18,629 bases of DNA from an uncultured Lachnospiraceae bacterium (GCA_910577735.1 CAJTOO010000019.1:1-18629), one strand, 5' to 3'. Positions 1 to 8,631 are shown, counted from the first letter of the stretch. Notes: generated by a model not told the origin, from the letters alone. Numbers and translations: made by a program.

Positions 1-53
1 AGCGAAAACATGAGAGGATATAAAAGTATTTGTGAGTTTCTTCCACATGGGAA

Positions 54-91
54 ATGCCGGGAAAGCCTGAAAATACAGGCTATACCGGCAT
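54..91. other. Orphan imperfect hairpin
   Basis: Two nested perfect stems can be read: ATGCCGG (54-60) pairs with CCGGCAT (85-91), and AGCCTG (64-69) pairs with CAGGCT (76-81). They are separated by a symmetric 3x3 internal loop, and the apical loop is AAAATA. No T-run follows on either strand, so it is not a standard terminator. It lies beyond the transporter terminator. Its function is unknown; it could belong to an RNA or repeat element of the neighbouring region. Confidence 0.4.
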
Positions 92-136
92 ATAAGAACT
101 TATAAAAGGATAATCAAAAATTAGTTTTAATTTTAT

Positions 137-180
137 AAAAAAAGCTCTGCTTTCGGATTTCCCCGGAAACAGAGCTTTTT
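137..180 (-). terminator. Intrinsic terminator of the ABC transporter operon
   Basis: An 11-bp stem (AAAAAGCTCTG at 139-149 with CAGAGCTTTTT at 170-180) closes a 20-nt loop that can pair further. On the minus strand it is followed by a T-run (the A-run at 137-143). It sits about 20 bp after the stop of the MalG-type permease. The plus strand also ends in TTTTT, so it could work in both directions. Confidence 0.85.
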
Positions 181-200
181 GAATGAGGGTATTCTTCCCT

Positions 201-1031
201 TTATGCTTTCACTGCCCCATTTGTCAAGCCGCTGACAATATAGCGCTGCATGAAGATAAAAATCAATACTACCGGCATGATAGCTACAATACCAAATGCC
301 ATGGTCGAATTCCACAATGTCTGATATTGCTGTACATAGTTATAAATACTGGAAGTGATTGGCCTCATATTCGGATTGGTAATGAAAGTAATCCCGTATA
401 TCAAATCTCCCCATGCATATACGAAAGAGAATACTGCCGCGACAATGATTCCCGGCCTTGCTATGGGAAGCATGATTTTAATAAAAGACTGTACATGTCC
501 GCAGCCATCAATCTTGGCTGCCTCATCCAGTTCCTTGGGAATCGAGATAAAGTAAGTACGCAATACAATAATGCTAAACGGAATCCCCAATGTTGCATCT
601 GCCAGAATCGGCGCTGCATAAGTATTTAACAATCCTAATTTGGAAAACATAATATACAGGGATGTCAGCACCAGTGTAGACGGCAGCATCTGTGTGATCA
701 GGAAAAACAAGATCAGCGGCTTCTTCGCCTTAAAGCGAAACCGTGCCAGACCGTAAGAAGCCGGAATGGACAGTACTGTTGCTATCAAAGCCGCTCCCAA
801 TGCTATGATCAGGCTGTTCTTAAATCCTCTCAGGGTATCACCGGACACACTCAGCTGTTCCGCAAAGGGCTCCCATGTAATATTTCTGGGCCAAAGCGGG
901 GTTGGAATCTCAAAGATTTCGGTCTGTGTCTTCAATGCCGTGACCACCATCCAGTAAAGAGGGAACATAAAGATAAGAAATACGAGCAGGCCCACAAAAA
1001 ACAAGGCCATGTTGTTTTTTTTGCTTTTCAT
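201..1031 (-). CDS. Carbohydrate ABC transporter permease, MalG type (CUT1)
   Basis: This is an inner-membrane permease subunit of a CUT1-family sugar importer, 276 residues, the usual length for MalG-like subunits. It has an N-terminal membrane segment (about residues 8-30) and several more helices. The conserved cytoplasmic EAA loop that docks the ATPase begins at E170 (EAAKIDG, followed by I-LP and RPG). The start is taken as the ATG at 1031, with GAGGAGG placed 7 nt upstream. A GTG one codon earlier (1034) is in the same frame and cannot be excluded. The start overlaps the TGA of the MalF-type permease (TGATG), which implies translational coupling. It is the last gene of the operon before the terminator. 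The substrate is not readable from sequence. Confidence 0.93.
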   Translation of the reverse strand: MKSKKNNMALFFVGLLVFLIFMFPLYWMVVTALKTQTEIFEIPTPLWPRNITWEPFAEQLSVSGDTLRGFKNSLIIALGAALIATVLSIPASYGLARFRFKAKKPLILFFLITQMLPSTLVLTSLYIMFSKLGLLNTYAAPILADATLGIPFSIIVLRTYFISIPKELDEAAKIDGCGHVQSFIKIMLPIARPGIIVAAVFSFVYAWGDLIYGITFITNPNMRPITSSIYNYVQQYQTLWNSTMAFGIVAIMPVVLIFIFMQRYIVSGLTNGAVKA

Positions 1032-1942
1032 CACATTACCTCCTCTTCATCATTGATCAGTTTAATATAGAAACATCCCACCACCAACAGAATCAAAAAC
1101 AGGATATTGGCTGCCGCCGCTCCCTTACTGAACTGAAACTCTTCAAAGGACAGTCTGTATGCATAAGTGGAAACAAGTTCTGTGGAATTCACAGGACCGC
1201 CCTTGGTCATAACCCATACAAGGTCAAATACTTTAAAAGTATATACAAATCCCAATGTCAAAACGGACATGATTGCCGGTTTGATCATGGGAATCGTGAT
1301 ACGGAATAACTTCTGAAACCAATTCGCTCCATCCAGGCTGCAGCTCTCATATATTTCATCCGGAATTGTCGTGAGCCCTGTTGTCAAAAGCATCATATTA
1401 AAGGGTATGCCAATCCATATATTAGCTATCACAAGCGCAATCATGGCTGTTTTGGGCTTTAAGAGCCAATCCACATTCTGGTCAATCAGATGCAGACCTG
1501 TAAGGAACTGATTGACTATACCGCCCGTGCTGGCAAACATAAATTTGAATAAAAGTCCGGCAACCGTCACCGGCAAAAGCCAGGATATCATAGTCGCTCC
1601 CCGAAAGAATGCCGTTCCCTTAAATTTTTTATTGAATAAAAGAGCAAGGGCAAATCCAATGATAAACTGGAAGAAAATTGATCCTACCGTAAAAATCAAC
1701 GTGTTAATCACTGATTTACTCAATATGGAGTTCTGACTTCCAAATAGTTCCATATAATTCTTCAGACCCACAAACTGCTGTTGATCCGGTTTGGAAAAAG
1801 TATACACATCCACATTTTTCAGACTCAGAATAATATTCTGAATCATTGGATATCCGATGAAGACCAACATATAAATAACAGCCGGCAGAGCAAAGGCGAT
1901 TCCCAGAAACGCACCGCTTTTTCTTTTCTTTACTTTGTTCAT
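1031..1942 (-). CDS. Carbohydrate ABC transporter permease, MalF type (CUT1)
   Basis: This is the partner membrane subunit of the CUT1 importer, 303 residues. The N-terminus is basic (KVKKRKSG) and is followed by a hydrophobic helix (about 11-35) and five or so further helices. The EAA-type ATPase docking loop is present near residues 197-225 (ESCSLDGANWFQKLFRITIP, then KPA), with the leading EAA degenerate, as is common in this family. It lies between the solute-binding lipoprotein gene and the MalG-type gene. A 104-bp gap with a stable hairpin separates it from the lipoprotein gene, and its stop overlaps the next start. No ATPase gene is present in the locus, which is usual for Firmicutes CUT1 systems served by a shared MsmX/UgpC-type ATPase. 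Confidence 0.93.
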   Translation of the reverse strand: MNKVKKRKSGAFLGIAFALPAVIYMLVFIGYPMIQNIILSLKNVDVYTFSKPDQQQFVGLKNYMELFGSQNSILSKSVINTLIFTVGSIFFQFIIGFALALLFNKKFKGTAFFRGATMISWLLPVTVAGLLFKFMFASTGGIVNQFLTGLHLIDQNVDWLLKPKTAMIALVIANIWIGIPFNMMLLTTGLTTIPDEIYESCSLDGANWFQKLFRITIPMIKPAIMSVLTLGFVYTFKVFDLVWVMTKGGPVNSTELVSTYAYRLSFEEFQFSKGAAAANILFLILLVVGCFYIKLINDEEEVM

Positions 1943-1975
1943 TATGGCACCCGTTCCTTTCCTGATTATGATGGA

Positions 1976-2009
1976 AAGGAATGTCCCGATATGATTCAGG
2001 ACATTCCTT
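1976..2009 (-). promoter_or_regulatory. Intercistronic stem-loop between lipoprotein and permease genes
   Basis: An 11-bp perfect stem (AAGGAATGTCC at 1976-1986, GGACATTCCTT at 1999-2009) closes a 12-nt loop. On the minus strand it is followed only by TTTCC, a poor U-run. It is therefore more likely an mRNA-stabilising or partial-attenuation element than a full terminator. Such hairpins often let the binding protein accumulate above the permeases. Confidence 0.6.
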
Positions 2010-2046
2010 ATCTTCTCTGTAAGACTATGGTCTGTGTGATTCTGTT

Positions 2047-3369
2047 CTATTGAATCGCATCCACTGCCGCCTGTGTATCCTTGGCTGCCTGTTCGGGTGT
2101 CTTAGCTGATGTCATAATCTCCTGAAAACCTGTCTGAATCGCAGAGGAGTATGTAGGCCACGCTGCGGAAGGTCCTCTCGGAATAGAAGTCTCAAGCTGC
2201 TTGATAAATGATGCCTGAATGGGGTCTTCTGTCCAGTATGCATCCTGTGCTGCCTCTGTCTTAGGCGGGAAAGAACCATACTGCTTCATTGCTGCCACCA
2301 TAACTTCTGTCTGATCATAATACTGCAAAAAGGCTTTGGCGCCGGACATATCATCCTTCTTGACAGCACCCATATTCTCACCACCCAGAATAGAAGTCGC
2401 CTGGCCTGCATTGGCATCGCGCTTCGGAAGCACAGTCACACCATAGTTTAAATCCGGGGCGTCCTTCTCAATTCCAGGAATCTGCCATGGACCATTCTGC
2501 TGCATGGCAATATTGCCTGCCATAAAGTTATTGTTCACATCAGACTGTGTCCAGTTCACCACATCTTTTGCCCAGGAACCTTCATTGATCATATCCTGCA
2601 TTAATGTGTAAGCATCCACGCCTGATACAATATCTGTGTAAGAACCGCCGGCAGTATAGAGCCACTGCAGACACTGGAAGGTACCCTCATCCGTATTCGT
2701 CCCGGCATTTCCAAAACCATACACCCCATCCTTGGTCAGGGCTTTCGCCATCTCCCGGAATTCATCCCAGGTGGTATTTTCATCGGGATAATCAATATTA
2801 GCTGCATCAAACATATCTTTATTATAGAAGAGTGCCGTACAGTTCGTTGCGAACGGAATTCCGTAGTGTTTGCCATCCATCATGGTAGATTCCATGGGTC
2901 CTGCAATGTACTCATCCCACTTAATGTCCGCATCTGAGATATCACCAAATAAATCCATGGAGATAAAAGATGCCATGCCGCAGCCGTCCATAATAACAAT
3001 GTCCGGCAGTTCTCCCGATGCCACACCCAGCGTAAGCTGTTTCTCATAATCTGCAAAAGGTACATACACATGAGATGCTGTGTACTCACTCTGAGACCCA
3101 TTGAATCCATCAATCAGGGTCTGCATCATCGCCTTTTGTGCATCCGTCTCAAAATAATCCCAGATAACCACATCTTTTCTTGCTTCGCCAGAGGATGTGC
3201 CTGCCGAATCATCGGATGATGCATCCGCCGGGGCATCTGCTGCCTTCTGCGCGGCAGTATCCGCTGTTCCCGCACCGGTGCTGCCCTGACTGTTACCGCA
3301 GCCGGATAGAAGCATTGCGCCTGTCATGACTGCCGTAAGACATGTTGCCATTACTTGCTTTTTCTTCAT
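2047..3369 (-). CDS. Extracellular solute-binding lipoprotein (CUT1 sugar importer)
   Basis: This 440-residue protein begins with a lipoprotein signal (KKK, hydrophobic core, LLSGC with lipidated C24). A low-complexity Ala/Ser/Asp/Gly linker (about 25-65) follows, then a bacterial extracellular solute-binding domain (SBP_bac_1/8-like) starting near VVIWDYFETDAQ. It should capture the sugar outside the membrane and deliver it to the two permeases encoded downstream. GGGAGGT lies 7 nt before the ATG. A promoter-like pair sits at 3434-3462. It is clearly paralogous to the binding protein encoded at 3488-4717: both carry VIW-x-Y-x-ETDAQ, GFN, YVP, LPD-x-V-x-MD and MQNGPW/MENGPW. The ligand is not determined. 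Confidence 0.93.
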   Translation of the reverse strand: MKKKQVMATCLTAVMTGAMLLSGCGNSQGSTGAGTADTAAQKAADAPADASSDDSAGTSSGEARKDVVIWDYFETDAQKAMMQTLIDGFNGSQSEYTASHVYVPFADYEKQLTLGVASGELPDIVIMDGCGMASFISMDLFGDISDADIKWDEYIAGPMESTMMDGKHYGIPFATNCTALFYNKDMFDAANIDYPDENTTWDEFREMAKALTKDGVYGFGNAGTNTDEGTFQCLQWLYTAGGSYTDIVSGVDAYTLMQDMINEGSWAKDVVNWTQSDVNNNFMAGNIAMQQNGPWQIPGIEKDAPDLNYGVTVLPKRDANAGQATSILGGENMGAVKKDDMSGAKAFLQYYDQTEVMVAAMKQYGSFPPKTEAAQDAYWTEDPIQASFIKQLETSIPRGPSAAWPTYSSAIQTGFQEIMTSAKTPEQAAKDTQAAVDAIQ

Positions 3370-3433
3370 AAAAAATACCTCCCTTTAATCTGTAGTCTCC
3401 AGCCTTTGCTTTCTTTCATCTGGATATATCTAC

Positions 3434-3462
3434 ATTATAGGGTAGGCATTTCTTCTCGATAA
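3434..3462 (-). promoter_or_regulatory. Promoter of the ABC transporter operon
   Basis: The minus strand shows a perfect -10 TATAAT (3434-3439) and, 17 bp upstream, TTATCG (3457-3462) as a weak -35. A strong -10 with a poor -35 fits activator-dependent control, plausibly by the AraC-type regulator encoded upstream. That link is inference. Confidence 0.55.
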
Positions 3463-3487
3463 TTCTAATATTTTAAAAAAAGTGTAC

Positions 3488-4717
3488 TTATTTAATATTT
3501 ATCTCCGAAAGTTCATCCGCTACCTGGGATGCCGTTTTTTCTGCGGAGAGCATCTCATACATTCCCTCAGAAAGTCTGTCCCGCAGGACATTCCAGTGCT
3601 TGTTTTCTGTTCTGAGCACAGCGGATGCCATCTGTCTGCGGAATACCTGCATCTTCTCATTTTCGCTGTCACCAAGTGTCATTTTCGTCGGCAGTACACT
3701 GGTTCTGGTACAGAAGTCCTTCATCACATCATCTGCTGCACAATATTTTATGAACTCCTTTGCCCCCTCCGTATTCTTACCGCGAAGCACACAGATATTC
3801 TCTCCTCCAACCACTACCTGCTGCTTTCCGTCTGCCGGAAGCGGAACAATGCCATAGGATATCCCTGCTTCCTCCAGCATAGGAAGGGTCCAGGGACCGT
3901 TTTCCATCATGACCGTATCCCCGCTGATAAACTTTCTGGCCACATCATTTTGTGAATAATTGATACAGTTTGCATCCATCCCGCCAGATATAATCAGGTC
4001 ATAGAGGTATTCATAAGACCTTACGGTACTTTCTCCCCCAATCCCATGGATATCTTCTCCGGCAGACAGAATCCACGGCATAATCTGAAAAGCCCCCTGC
4101 TCCCCCGAAATAGCTGACATCAAAAATCCATACTGTTCTCCATTGCTCAACCGGTTAACTGCCTTGGCAAAACTTTCCCAGTCCGTCGGCGGCTCAATAC
4201 CTGCCTCCCGCAATATATCCTTACGATAAAACAGCGCCACATTATTACAATTAAGCGGCAGTCCATAGAGTTTTCCCTCGTCATAGACAGTTCCCAGAAG
4301 CACCGAATAATAATCTTCCCGAATCCGCAGCTGATTCTCTAAATCCGTGATGTCTGCCAGCATACCTGTTTTCATATAATATGGCATATCCGGATTGTCC
4401 ATGAGCACCAGATCCGGCAGGGAATTCTCCGTATATCCCATGGAAAGCCGCTTGGAGAAATCCGTCATAGGTACATATTCCCAACGAATGGCATACTGCT
4501 CAGACACGGCATTGAAACCTGCTGTCAGATCATCCATCGCCTGTCGTTGTGCATCCGTCTCATAGTAACACCAGATTACCATCTGCTCCTTTACCGTCTC
4601 CTCCGGTATCTGCTGACCATTTCTGCCGCAGACCACCACCGCACCGGATAACAAGAGCAACAACATGGACTGTATGATCCTGTATCCACTTTCTTTCCGC
4701 TCCCACAACCAATACAT
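3488..4717 (-). CDS. Second extracellular solute-binding protein, co-transcribed with the two-component system
   Basis: This 409-residue SBP_bac_1/8-type sugar-binding protein is a paralog of the transporter's own binding protein (shared ETDAQ, GFN, YVP, LPDLVLMD, MENGPW and GGEN motifs). The N-terminus has a hydrophobic stretch (about 17-30) ending in VVVC at C30. This is a poor lipobox, because the residue before Cys is Val instead of Gly or Ala. It also lacks the long low-complexity linker of the paralog. AGGGGG lies 8 nt before the ATG. The gene follows the response regulator by 65 bp on the same strand, with no terminator between, so kinase, regulator and binding protein probably form one unit. 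The placement suggests a sensory role, presenting ligand to the kinase, or a second substrate range. Confidence 0.88.
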   Translation of the reverse strand: MYWLWERKESGYRIIQSMLLLLLSGAVVVCGRNGQQIPEETVKEQMVIWCYYETDAQRQAMDDLTAGFNAVSEQYAIRWEYVPMTDFSKRLSMGYTENSLPDLVLMDNPDMPYYMKTGMLADITDLENQLRIREDYYSVLLGTVYDEGKLYGLPLNCNNVALFYRKDILREAGIEPPTDWESFAKAVNRLSNGEQYGFLMSAISGEQGAFQIMPWILSAGEDIHGIGGESTVRSYEYLYDLIISGGMDANCINYSQNDVARKFISGDTVMMENGPWTLPMLEEAGISYGIVPLPADGKQQVVVGGENICVLRGKNTEGAKEFIKYCAADDVMKDFCTRTSVLPTKMTLGDSENEKMQVFRRQMASAVLRTENKHWNVLRDRLSEGMYEMLSAEKTASQVADELSEINIK

Positions 4718-4782
4718 TGTATCAGCCCCCTATCGGTATTTGCGTGACCGTAAAACCAAGGTCGAATTTCCCATGCCCTGTC

Positions 4783-6270
4783 TTACGCCTGTCTGAATTC
4801 CCGCGGAGAAATGCCTACATTCTCCTTAAAAACCCTGTTAAAATACTTTGAGTCGGGATAGCCAACCTCCTGCGCAATCTCATATACCTTTTTATTGGTT
4901 CCCTTTAGCAGCCGTTTGGCATGACTCAGCCTGAAATCTCTTAAAAAGACAGTAAAATTAATGCCCACTTCCCTGTTAAACAGACTGCTCAAATATTCCG
5001 GCGTAATATCCAGTCTGTCCGCTATTTCTTCCAAAGATATATTCTCTGCATAGTGCAGCCTGATATATGCAATTGCCTTCTTGATGGCATAATTGGAGAT
5101 ATCTTCCCGGTGTTCCATCCCGCTCTTAAGTTCATGCACAATCTCATCCAGGATATGATTCATTTCTTCCCGCGTGTATACCTTATCAATCCTGCTGGCA
5201 AAATGAAGCGGTTCCAGTTTTTCGTATGTATTCTTGCCAGCATCTTCAGTCCATCCAAGCATTCGTTTTATCAACTTGCTATAGCCTTCCCGAACCTGAG
5301 GCGGCGCAAATTTCCCATTGCCCATATATACCTGAAACTCTGCTGCCAGCTGTTGAAACAATTCCCAGTTCTCCCGATACAGCGCTCCCCTGATTTTACC
5401 TTCCAATTCCTCCGGATAGGAAAACGGCTCTGCCTGAAAATCTGCGATCTCTGCCTCCCTCACAACCTGCCCTCTTCCTTGACCGTACAAGTACATCATC
5501 CGAATCTGTCTCATCGTTTCGTGCAGACGGTTTAAGTCCCGGACCAAAGCCAACGCCCACACCCATTCCCCGCCCGTGCGTTCCATATACCATTTCACTT
5601 CTTTCAGGAAAGACTCGACGGCCTCCCCTGGCATCATACACACCAGTTCTCTGGTCTCCTCCAGAAGGCAGCAATGCATGTCAGGAAAATTCTTACGGCT
5701 TTCCGCCAGACTGACGCGTTCCATCCACTCCCTGCGTTCGGCAGGCATCGTATTCCACCCATACCCTGACAACAGATAATATGACCGCATCCTCTCCACC
5801 TTCAACGCCGCAAAATCAGCCTCCGCATCCCCCTCCTGTACTGTCCCTGACAGCCGGTTTAAAAGAATCCGTCTGGCTGTATCATTCAGCTGCCTGCTTT
5901 CCTGCTCCACCTTATCCTGTATCTTCGCAAGCAGCCCCAGAATGTCTTCCGGCGCCAGCGGTTTTAACAGGTAATCATCCACACCGTAGCGGATTGCCTT
6001 TTTCGCATATTCAAACTCGGAATAGCCGCTTAAAATCACACAGTGAGCGTTTACTCCCCGCTCCTGCAAAGCTTCAATCATTTCCAGACCATCCATCTCC
6101 GGCATACGAACATCTGTGATAACAAGATCTGGGTTGGCACGTAAAATCAATTCCATACCCTCTCTGCCGTTTTTGGCCTCACCTACAATCTCATTATCGG
6201 TCTGTTTTGCAATCAGTGCCGCCAGTCCTCTTCTGATTTTCACCTCATCTTCAACTATCAGTATCCGCAT
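4783..6270 (-). CDS. Response regulator, REC plus AraC-type DNA-binding domain (YesN family)
   Basis: This 495-residue response regulator has an N-terminal receiver domain (1-120) with acidic pocket E7/D8, phosphoacceptor D53 in ITDVRMPEMDG, S81 and K103. A long variable middle follows, then a C-terminal AraC/XylS double helix-turn-helix (about 395-495; ISLEEIADRLDITPEYLSSLF, and VYEIAQEVGYPDSKYFNRVFK). This is the YesN architecture that activates sugar transport operons. GGAGAG precedes the ATG. The gene starts 16 bp after the kinase stop, so the pair is co-transcribed. The likely target is the transporter promoter at 3434-3462, which has a weak -35. Confidence 0.94.
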   Translation of the reverse strand: MRILIVEDEVKIRRGLAALIAKQTDNEIVGEAKNGREGMELILRANPDLVITDVRMPEMDGLEMIEALQERGVNAHCVILSGYSEFEYAKKAIRYGVDDYLLKPLAPEDILGLLAKIQDKVEQESRQLNDTARRILLNRLSGTVQEGDAEADFAALKVERMRSYYLLSGYGWNTMPAERREWMERVSLAESRKNFPDMHCCLLEETRELVCMMPGEAVESFLKEVKWYMERTGGEWVWALALVRDLNRLHETMRQIRMMYLYGQGRGQVVREAEIADFQAEPFSYPEELEGKIRGALYRENWELFQQLAAEFQVYMGNGKFAPPQVREGYSKLIKRMLGWTEDAGKNTYEKLEPLHFASRIDKVYTREEMNHILDEIVHELKSGMEHREDISNYAIKKAIAYIRLHYAENISLEEIADRLDITPEYLSSLFNREVGINFTVFLRDFRLSHAKRLLKGTNKKVYEIAQEVGYPDSKYFNRVFKENVGISPREFRQA

Positions 6271-6286
6271 CGTTCTCTCTCCAAAT

Positions 6287-8107
6287 TTAAGATGTTGTCT
6301 CTACAAGTGCAGGCAGACGCAGCATGATCACAGTTCCCATCTTCTCCATTCCTGTCACTTTCCAGGAAGCCCTCGCACCATAGTACATACACATTCTGGA
6401 AAAGGCGTTATGCAGCCCTATGCTGTTTCCATCATCGCTGACGGCCCACTGTGTATCGTTGTATTTCTGCGCCAGCTCCCGCGGCATACCGGCACCATTG
6501 TCCTCAATCGTAATGTGAAGATTCTGCCTGTCTTCAGACAGTGTAAAGTCCACACGCAGCATCCCGCCGCCGTCTAACTCTTTGAGTCCATGAATGATTG
6601 CATTTTCAATAAAAGGCTGCAGCAGCAACTTATGAAGCCTGCATTTTGTGGCCTCAGGGTCTATCGTGATGCTGTATTCAAACACATCATCAAAACGGAT
6701 TTTCTGCAGACCAATATATTTTTCCAGCCAGTCAGCCGCCTCTGCAACACTGACCATGCCGTTACTCTTGCCGATGCTGTAACGAAGAATCACACCCAGG
6801 TCCCGCAGCATTTTACTGATCTCATACTCCTCTTTCTCAATGGCCATCCAGTTGATAGAGTCTAACGTGTTGTAGAGAAAATGCGGATTGATCTGCGCTT
6901 CCAACGCCTGTATCTCAGCATTCTTCTGCTGCGCTACGGCATGACGTACTTCTTCAATCAAAGCATTAACCCGATCAGTCATTTGATTAAAATTATCCGC
7001 AATCAATCCAAATTCATCATGGGAACGAATGGGCAGAACCACATCTAAATTACCTGCCTGTACCTCCTGCATTCCCTCCACTACCTCATTGACAGAACTG
7101 TTAATCTGTCTGGCAAAATACAAAATCGAACAGAAGGCTGTCACAAGTGCGGCTCCTCCCACCAAGAGAAAGATTTTCTGTACTCTTCGGACATCCCCCA
7201 ATATGCTGTTCCGATCATATACGTTATAAAAATCCCACCCACTTTGTTCATCATGATAGACATTGATTTCCAGAATCCTGCCCGAAGATATTCCGGTATC
7301 CGAAACAAATCCGACAATGGCCGAGAAATCCTGTGCGTTTTCAATTCTTCTGCCGGCATATTGTTTATCCGGGTAAGATATAATCGTTCCGTCCCTGGCC
7401 ACAATAAAGTTAAAATCATCCTTCTCACCATCCTCTGCCGGATTACATATCTCATTCATGCGGCTCGCATCAATACTGATGATGATCGTTGCAATACTTC
7501 CCCTGTCCAGGTGATTGAGATCAAAAATCCTCCTTGATATATGCAGATAGTGAGAATATTCATCCTCCTCCAGAAAAATGAAAGTAGGTGTGAGAATCAT
7601 ACCCGACTGTCCCTCTGCATCGCGGTAAGGAGGAACCATACGCAGATCACTGTAATTACGCCAAAGATTATCCACTGCAGAGTCCGTCTGTGTATCATAT
7701 ACCACATTGCTTCCATTGGCGCCAATCACACTGATGCATCGAATATCCTCCTCCGCATCACTGTACTGCCTCAGCCGCTTATTGATCCGGTAATATGCCA
7801 CAGCCCCATCCGGACCAGAGTCAGCAAGCGCCTCCAGCGATCCCGTCAGTTCTTCATCTTTACTCATCTGATAAAGCAGATTGGTATAGATGTTCAGGTT
7901 CATATTCGTGCGTTCTGCAATCTTCACCAGATTACCGGTCATCATCTGATTCACACTATCTGTCAGTGAATTTTCACTGACTTTCGTTGATATACCCCAG
8001 AGCATGAGAAGCGGCAGCAAAGAACTTAAGCCAAAAATAATAAACAGTTTTGTCTTAAGTCTGCCGTTATGATAAAAATTGATTATCTTCTTCAGAAGTT
8101 CATTCAC
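6287..8107 (-). CDS. Sensor histidine kinase (YesM family)
   Basis: This 606-residue membrane kinase has TM1 (about 20-39), an extracellular sensor region (about 40-310, Cache-like by architecture), TM2 (about 312-332) and a HAMP linker (about 333-385). The His_kinase domain has the phosphoacceptor in QINPHFLYNTLDSI (H409). The ATPase domain carries an N-box (QPFIENAIIHG, N502), a G1-type DNGAGMP (536-541) and SIGLHN (562-567). It should autophosphorylate in response to extracellular sugar or a loaded binding protein and pass the phosphate to D53 of the adjacent regulator. The start is a GTG at 8107, with GGAG 11 nt upstream. No ATG is near the expected N-terminus. Confidence 0.94.
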   Translation of the reverse strand: MNELLKKIINFYHNGRLKTKLFIIFGLSSLLPLLMLWGISTKVSENSLTDSVNQMMTGNLVKIAERTNMNLNIYTNLLYQMSKDEELTGSLEALADSGPDGAVAYYRINKRLRQYSDAEEDIRCISVIGANGSNVVYDTQTDSAVDNLWRNYSDLRMVPPYRDAEGQSGMILTPTFIFLEEDEYSHYLHISRRIFDLNHLDRGSIATIIISIDASRMNEICNPAEDGEKDDFNFIVARDGTIISYPDKQYAGRRIENAQDFSAIVGFVSDTGISSGRILEINVYHDEQSGWDFYNVYDRNSILGDVRRVQKIFLLVGGAALVTAFCSILYFARQINSSVNEVVEGMQEVQAGNLDVVLPIRSHDEFGLIADNFNQMTDRVNALIEEVRHAVAQQKNAEIQALEAQINPHFLYNTLDSINWMAIEKEEYEISKMLRDLGVILRYSIGKSNGMVSVAEAADWLEKYIGLQKIRFDDVFEYSITIDPEATKCRLHKLLLQPFIENAIIHGLKELDGGGMLRVDFTLSEDRQNLHITIEDNGAGMPRELAQKYNDTQWAVSDDGNSIGLHNAFSRMCMYYGARASWKVTGMEKMGTVIMLRLPALVETTS

Positions 8108-8149
8108 TGTTAGATTATCTCCGAATCATATGTCCTGATGGTTACCCTA

Positions 8150-8178
8150 AGTATATCTGTTTACGATTATTAATTCAA
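8150..8178 (-). promoter_or_regulatory. Promoter of the kinase-regulator-binding protein unit
   Basis: On the minus strand TTGAAT (-35, 8173-8178) and TATACT (-10, 8150-8155) are spaced by exactly 17 bp, about 40 bp before the GTG start of the kinase gene and downstream of the preceding terminator. Confidence 0.65.
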
Positions 8179-8214
8179 TCATTTTCAAAAGAGAGGAAAG
8201 CCGGCAACGCAATC

Positions 8215-8264
8215 AAAAACGGGTTCCCGGAATAGTTTTATTTCATCCCGAAAACCCGTTTATA
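8215..8264 (-). terminator. Intrinsic terminator after the small coiled-coil protein gene
   Basis: AACCCGTTT (8253-8261) pairs with AAACGGGTT (8217-8225), with extra inner CCG/CGG pairing. On the minus strand the stem runs into TTTTT (8215-8219). It separates the cysteine operon side from the two-component locus. Confidence 0.8.
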
Positions 8265-8293
8265 TCACAGCCCTATCACATACTCATCCGGAA

Positions 8294-8572
8294 TCAGATT
8301 CCCTTAACATCCCTTATCTTCTGCTCCAGATCCGCTATTCCGTTCTTTGCGTTGGTGATTGCACGGCATGCCTCCTCATAAGCCTCTTCCGGTTCTGAGG
8401 CATGCTGCTCATAGTAAATTCTTCCTATCTCAATATAGTTTTTCTTAACCACATCTTCACAGGTATTGATCTGGCTTTTCAGGTTGGCAATCTCTGCCAG
8501 ATCCCTGGCCTTATCCGACACTTCCCTGCCCTTGGCTGTGATGGTTTCACCCAGTTTATCAAAGAAATCCAT
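8294..8572 (-). CDS. Small soluble helical protein of unknown function
   Basis: This 92-residue protein starts at the ATG at 8572, chosen because AGGAGGAAAGG lies just upstream. An open frame extends 19 codons further but lacks a comparable site. It begins MDFFDKLGETITAKGREVSDKARDLAEIANLKSQI in outline, then a charged, coiled-coil-like body with CEDVVKKNYIEIGRIYYEQH. No signal peptide or membrane segment is visible. Related short Clostridia proteins with this start often end in a zinc ribbon. Here only two Cys remain (NTCEDV and EEACRA) and there is no CxxC pair. It has its own promoter and terminator. The function is not known. Confidence 0.75.
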   Translation of the reverse strand: MDFFDKLGETITAKGREVSDKARDLAEIANLKSQINTCEDVVKKNYIEIGRIYYEQHASEPEEAYEEACRAITNAKNGIADLEQKIRDVKGI

Positions 8573-8600
8573 ACCTTTCCTCCTGTTTTCACTTTTCCTT

Positions 8601-8629
8601 ATTGTACACCATTCCCAACAGCACCGCAA
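8601..8629 (-). promoter_or_regulatory. Promoter of the small coiled-coil protein gene
   Basis: On the minus strand TTGCGG (8624-8629) and TACAAT (8601-8606) are separated by 17 bp, just after the stop of the SGNH hydrolase gene and about 30 bp before the small gene's start. Confidence 0.5.
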
Positions 8630-8631
8630 GG

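Noticed and set aside
3440..3500. Terminator between the second binding-protein gene and the transporter unit
   Set aside because: There is a T-run, but only a weak AT-only hairpin, so readthrough into the transporter genes cannot be excluded and no terminator is called.
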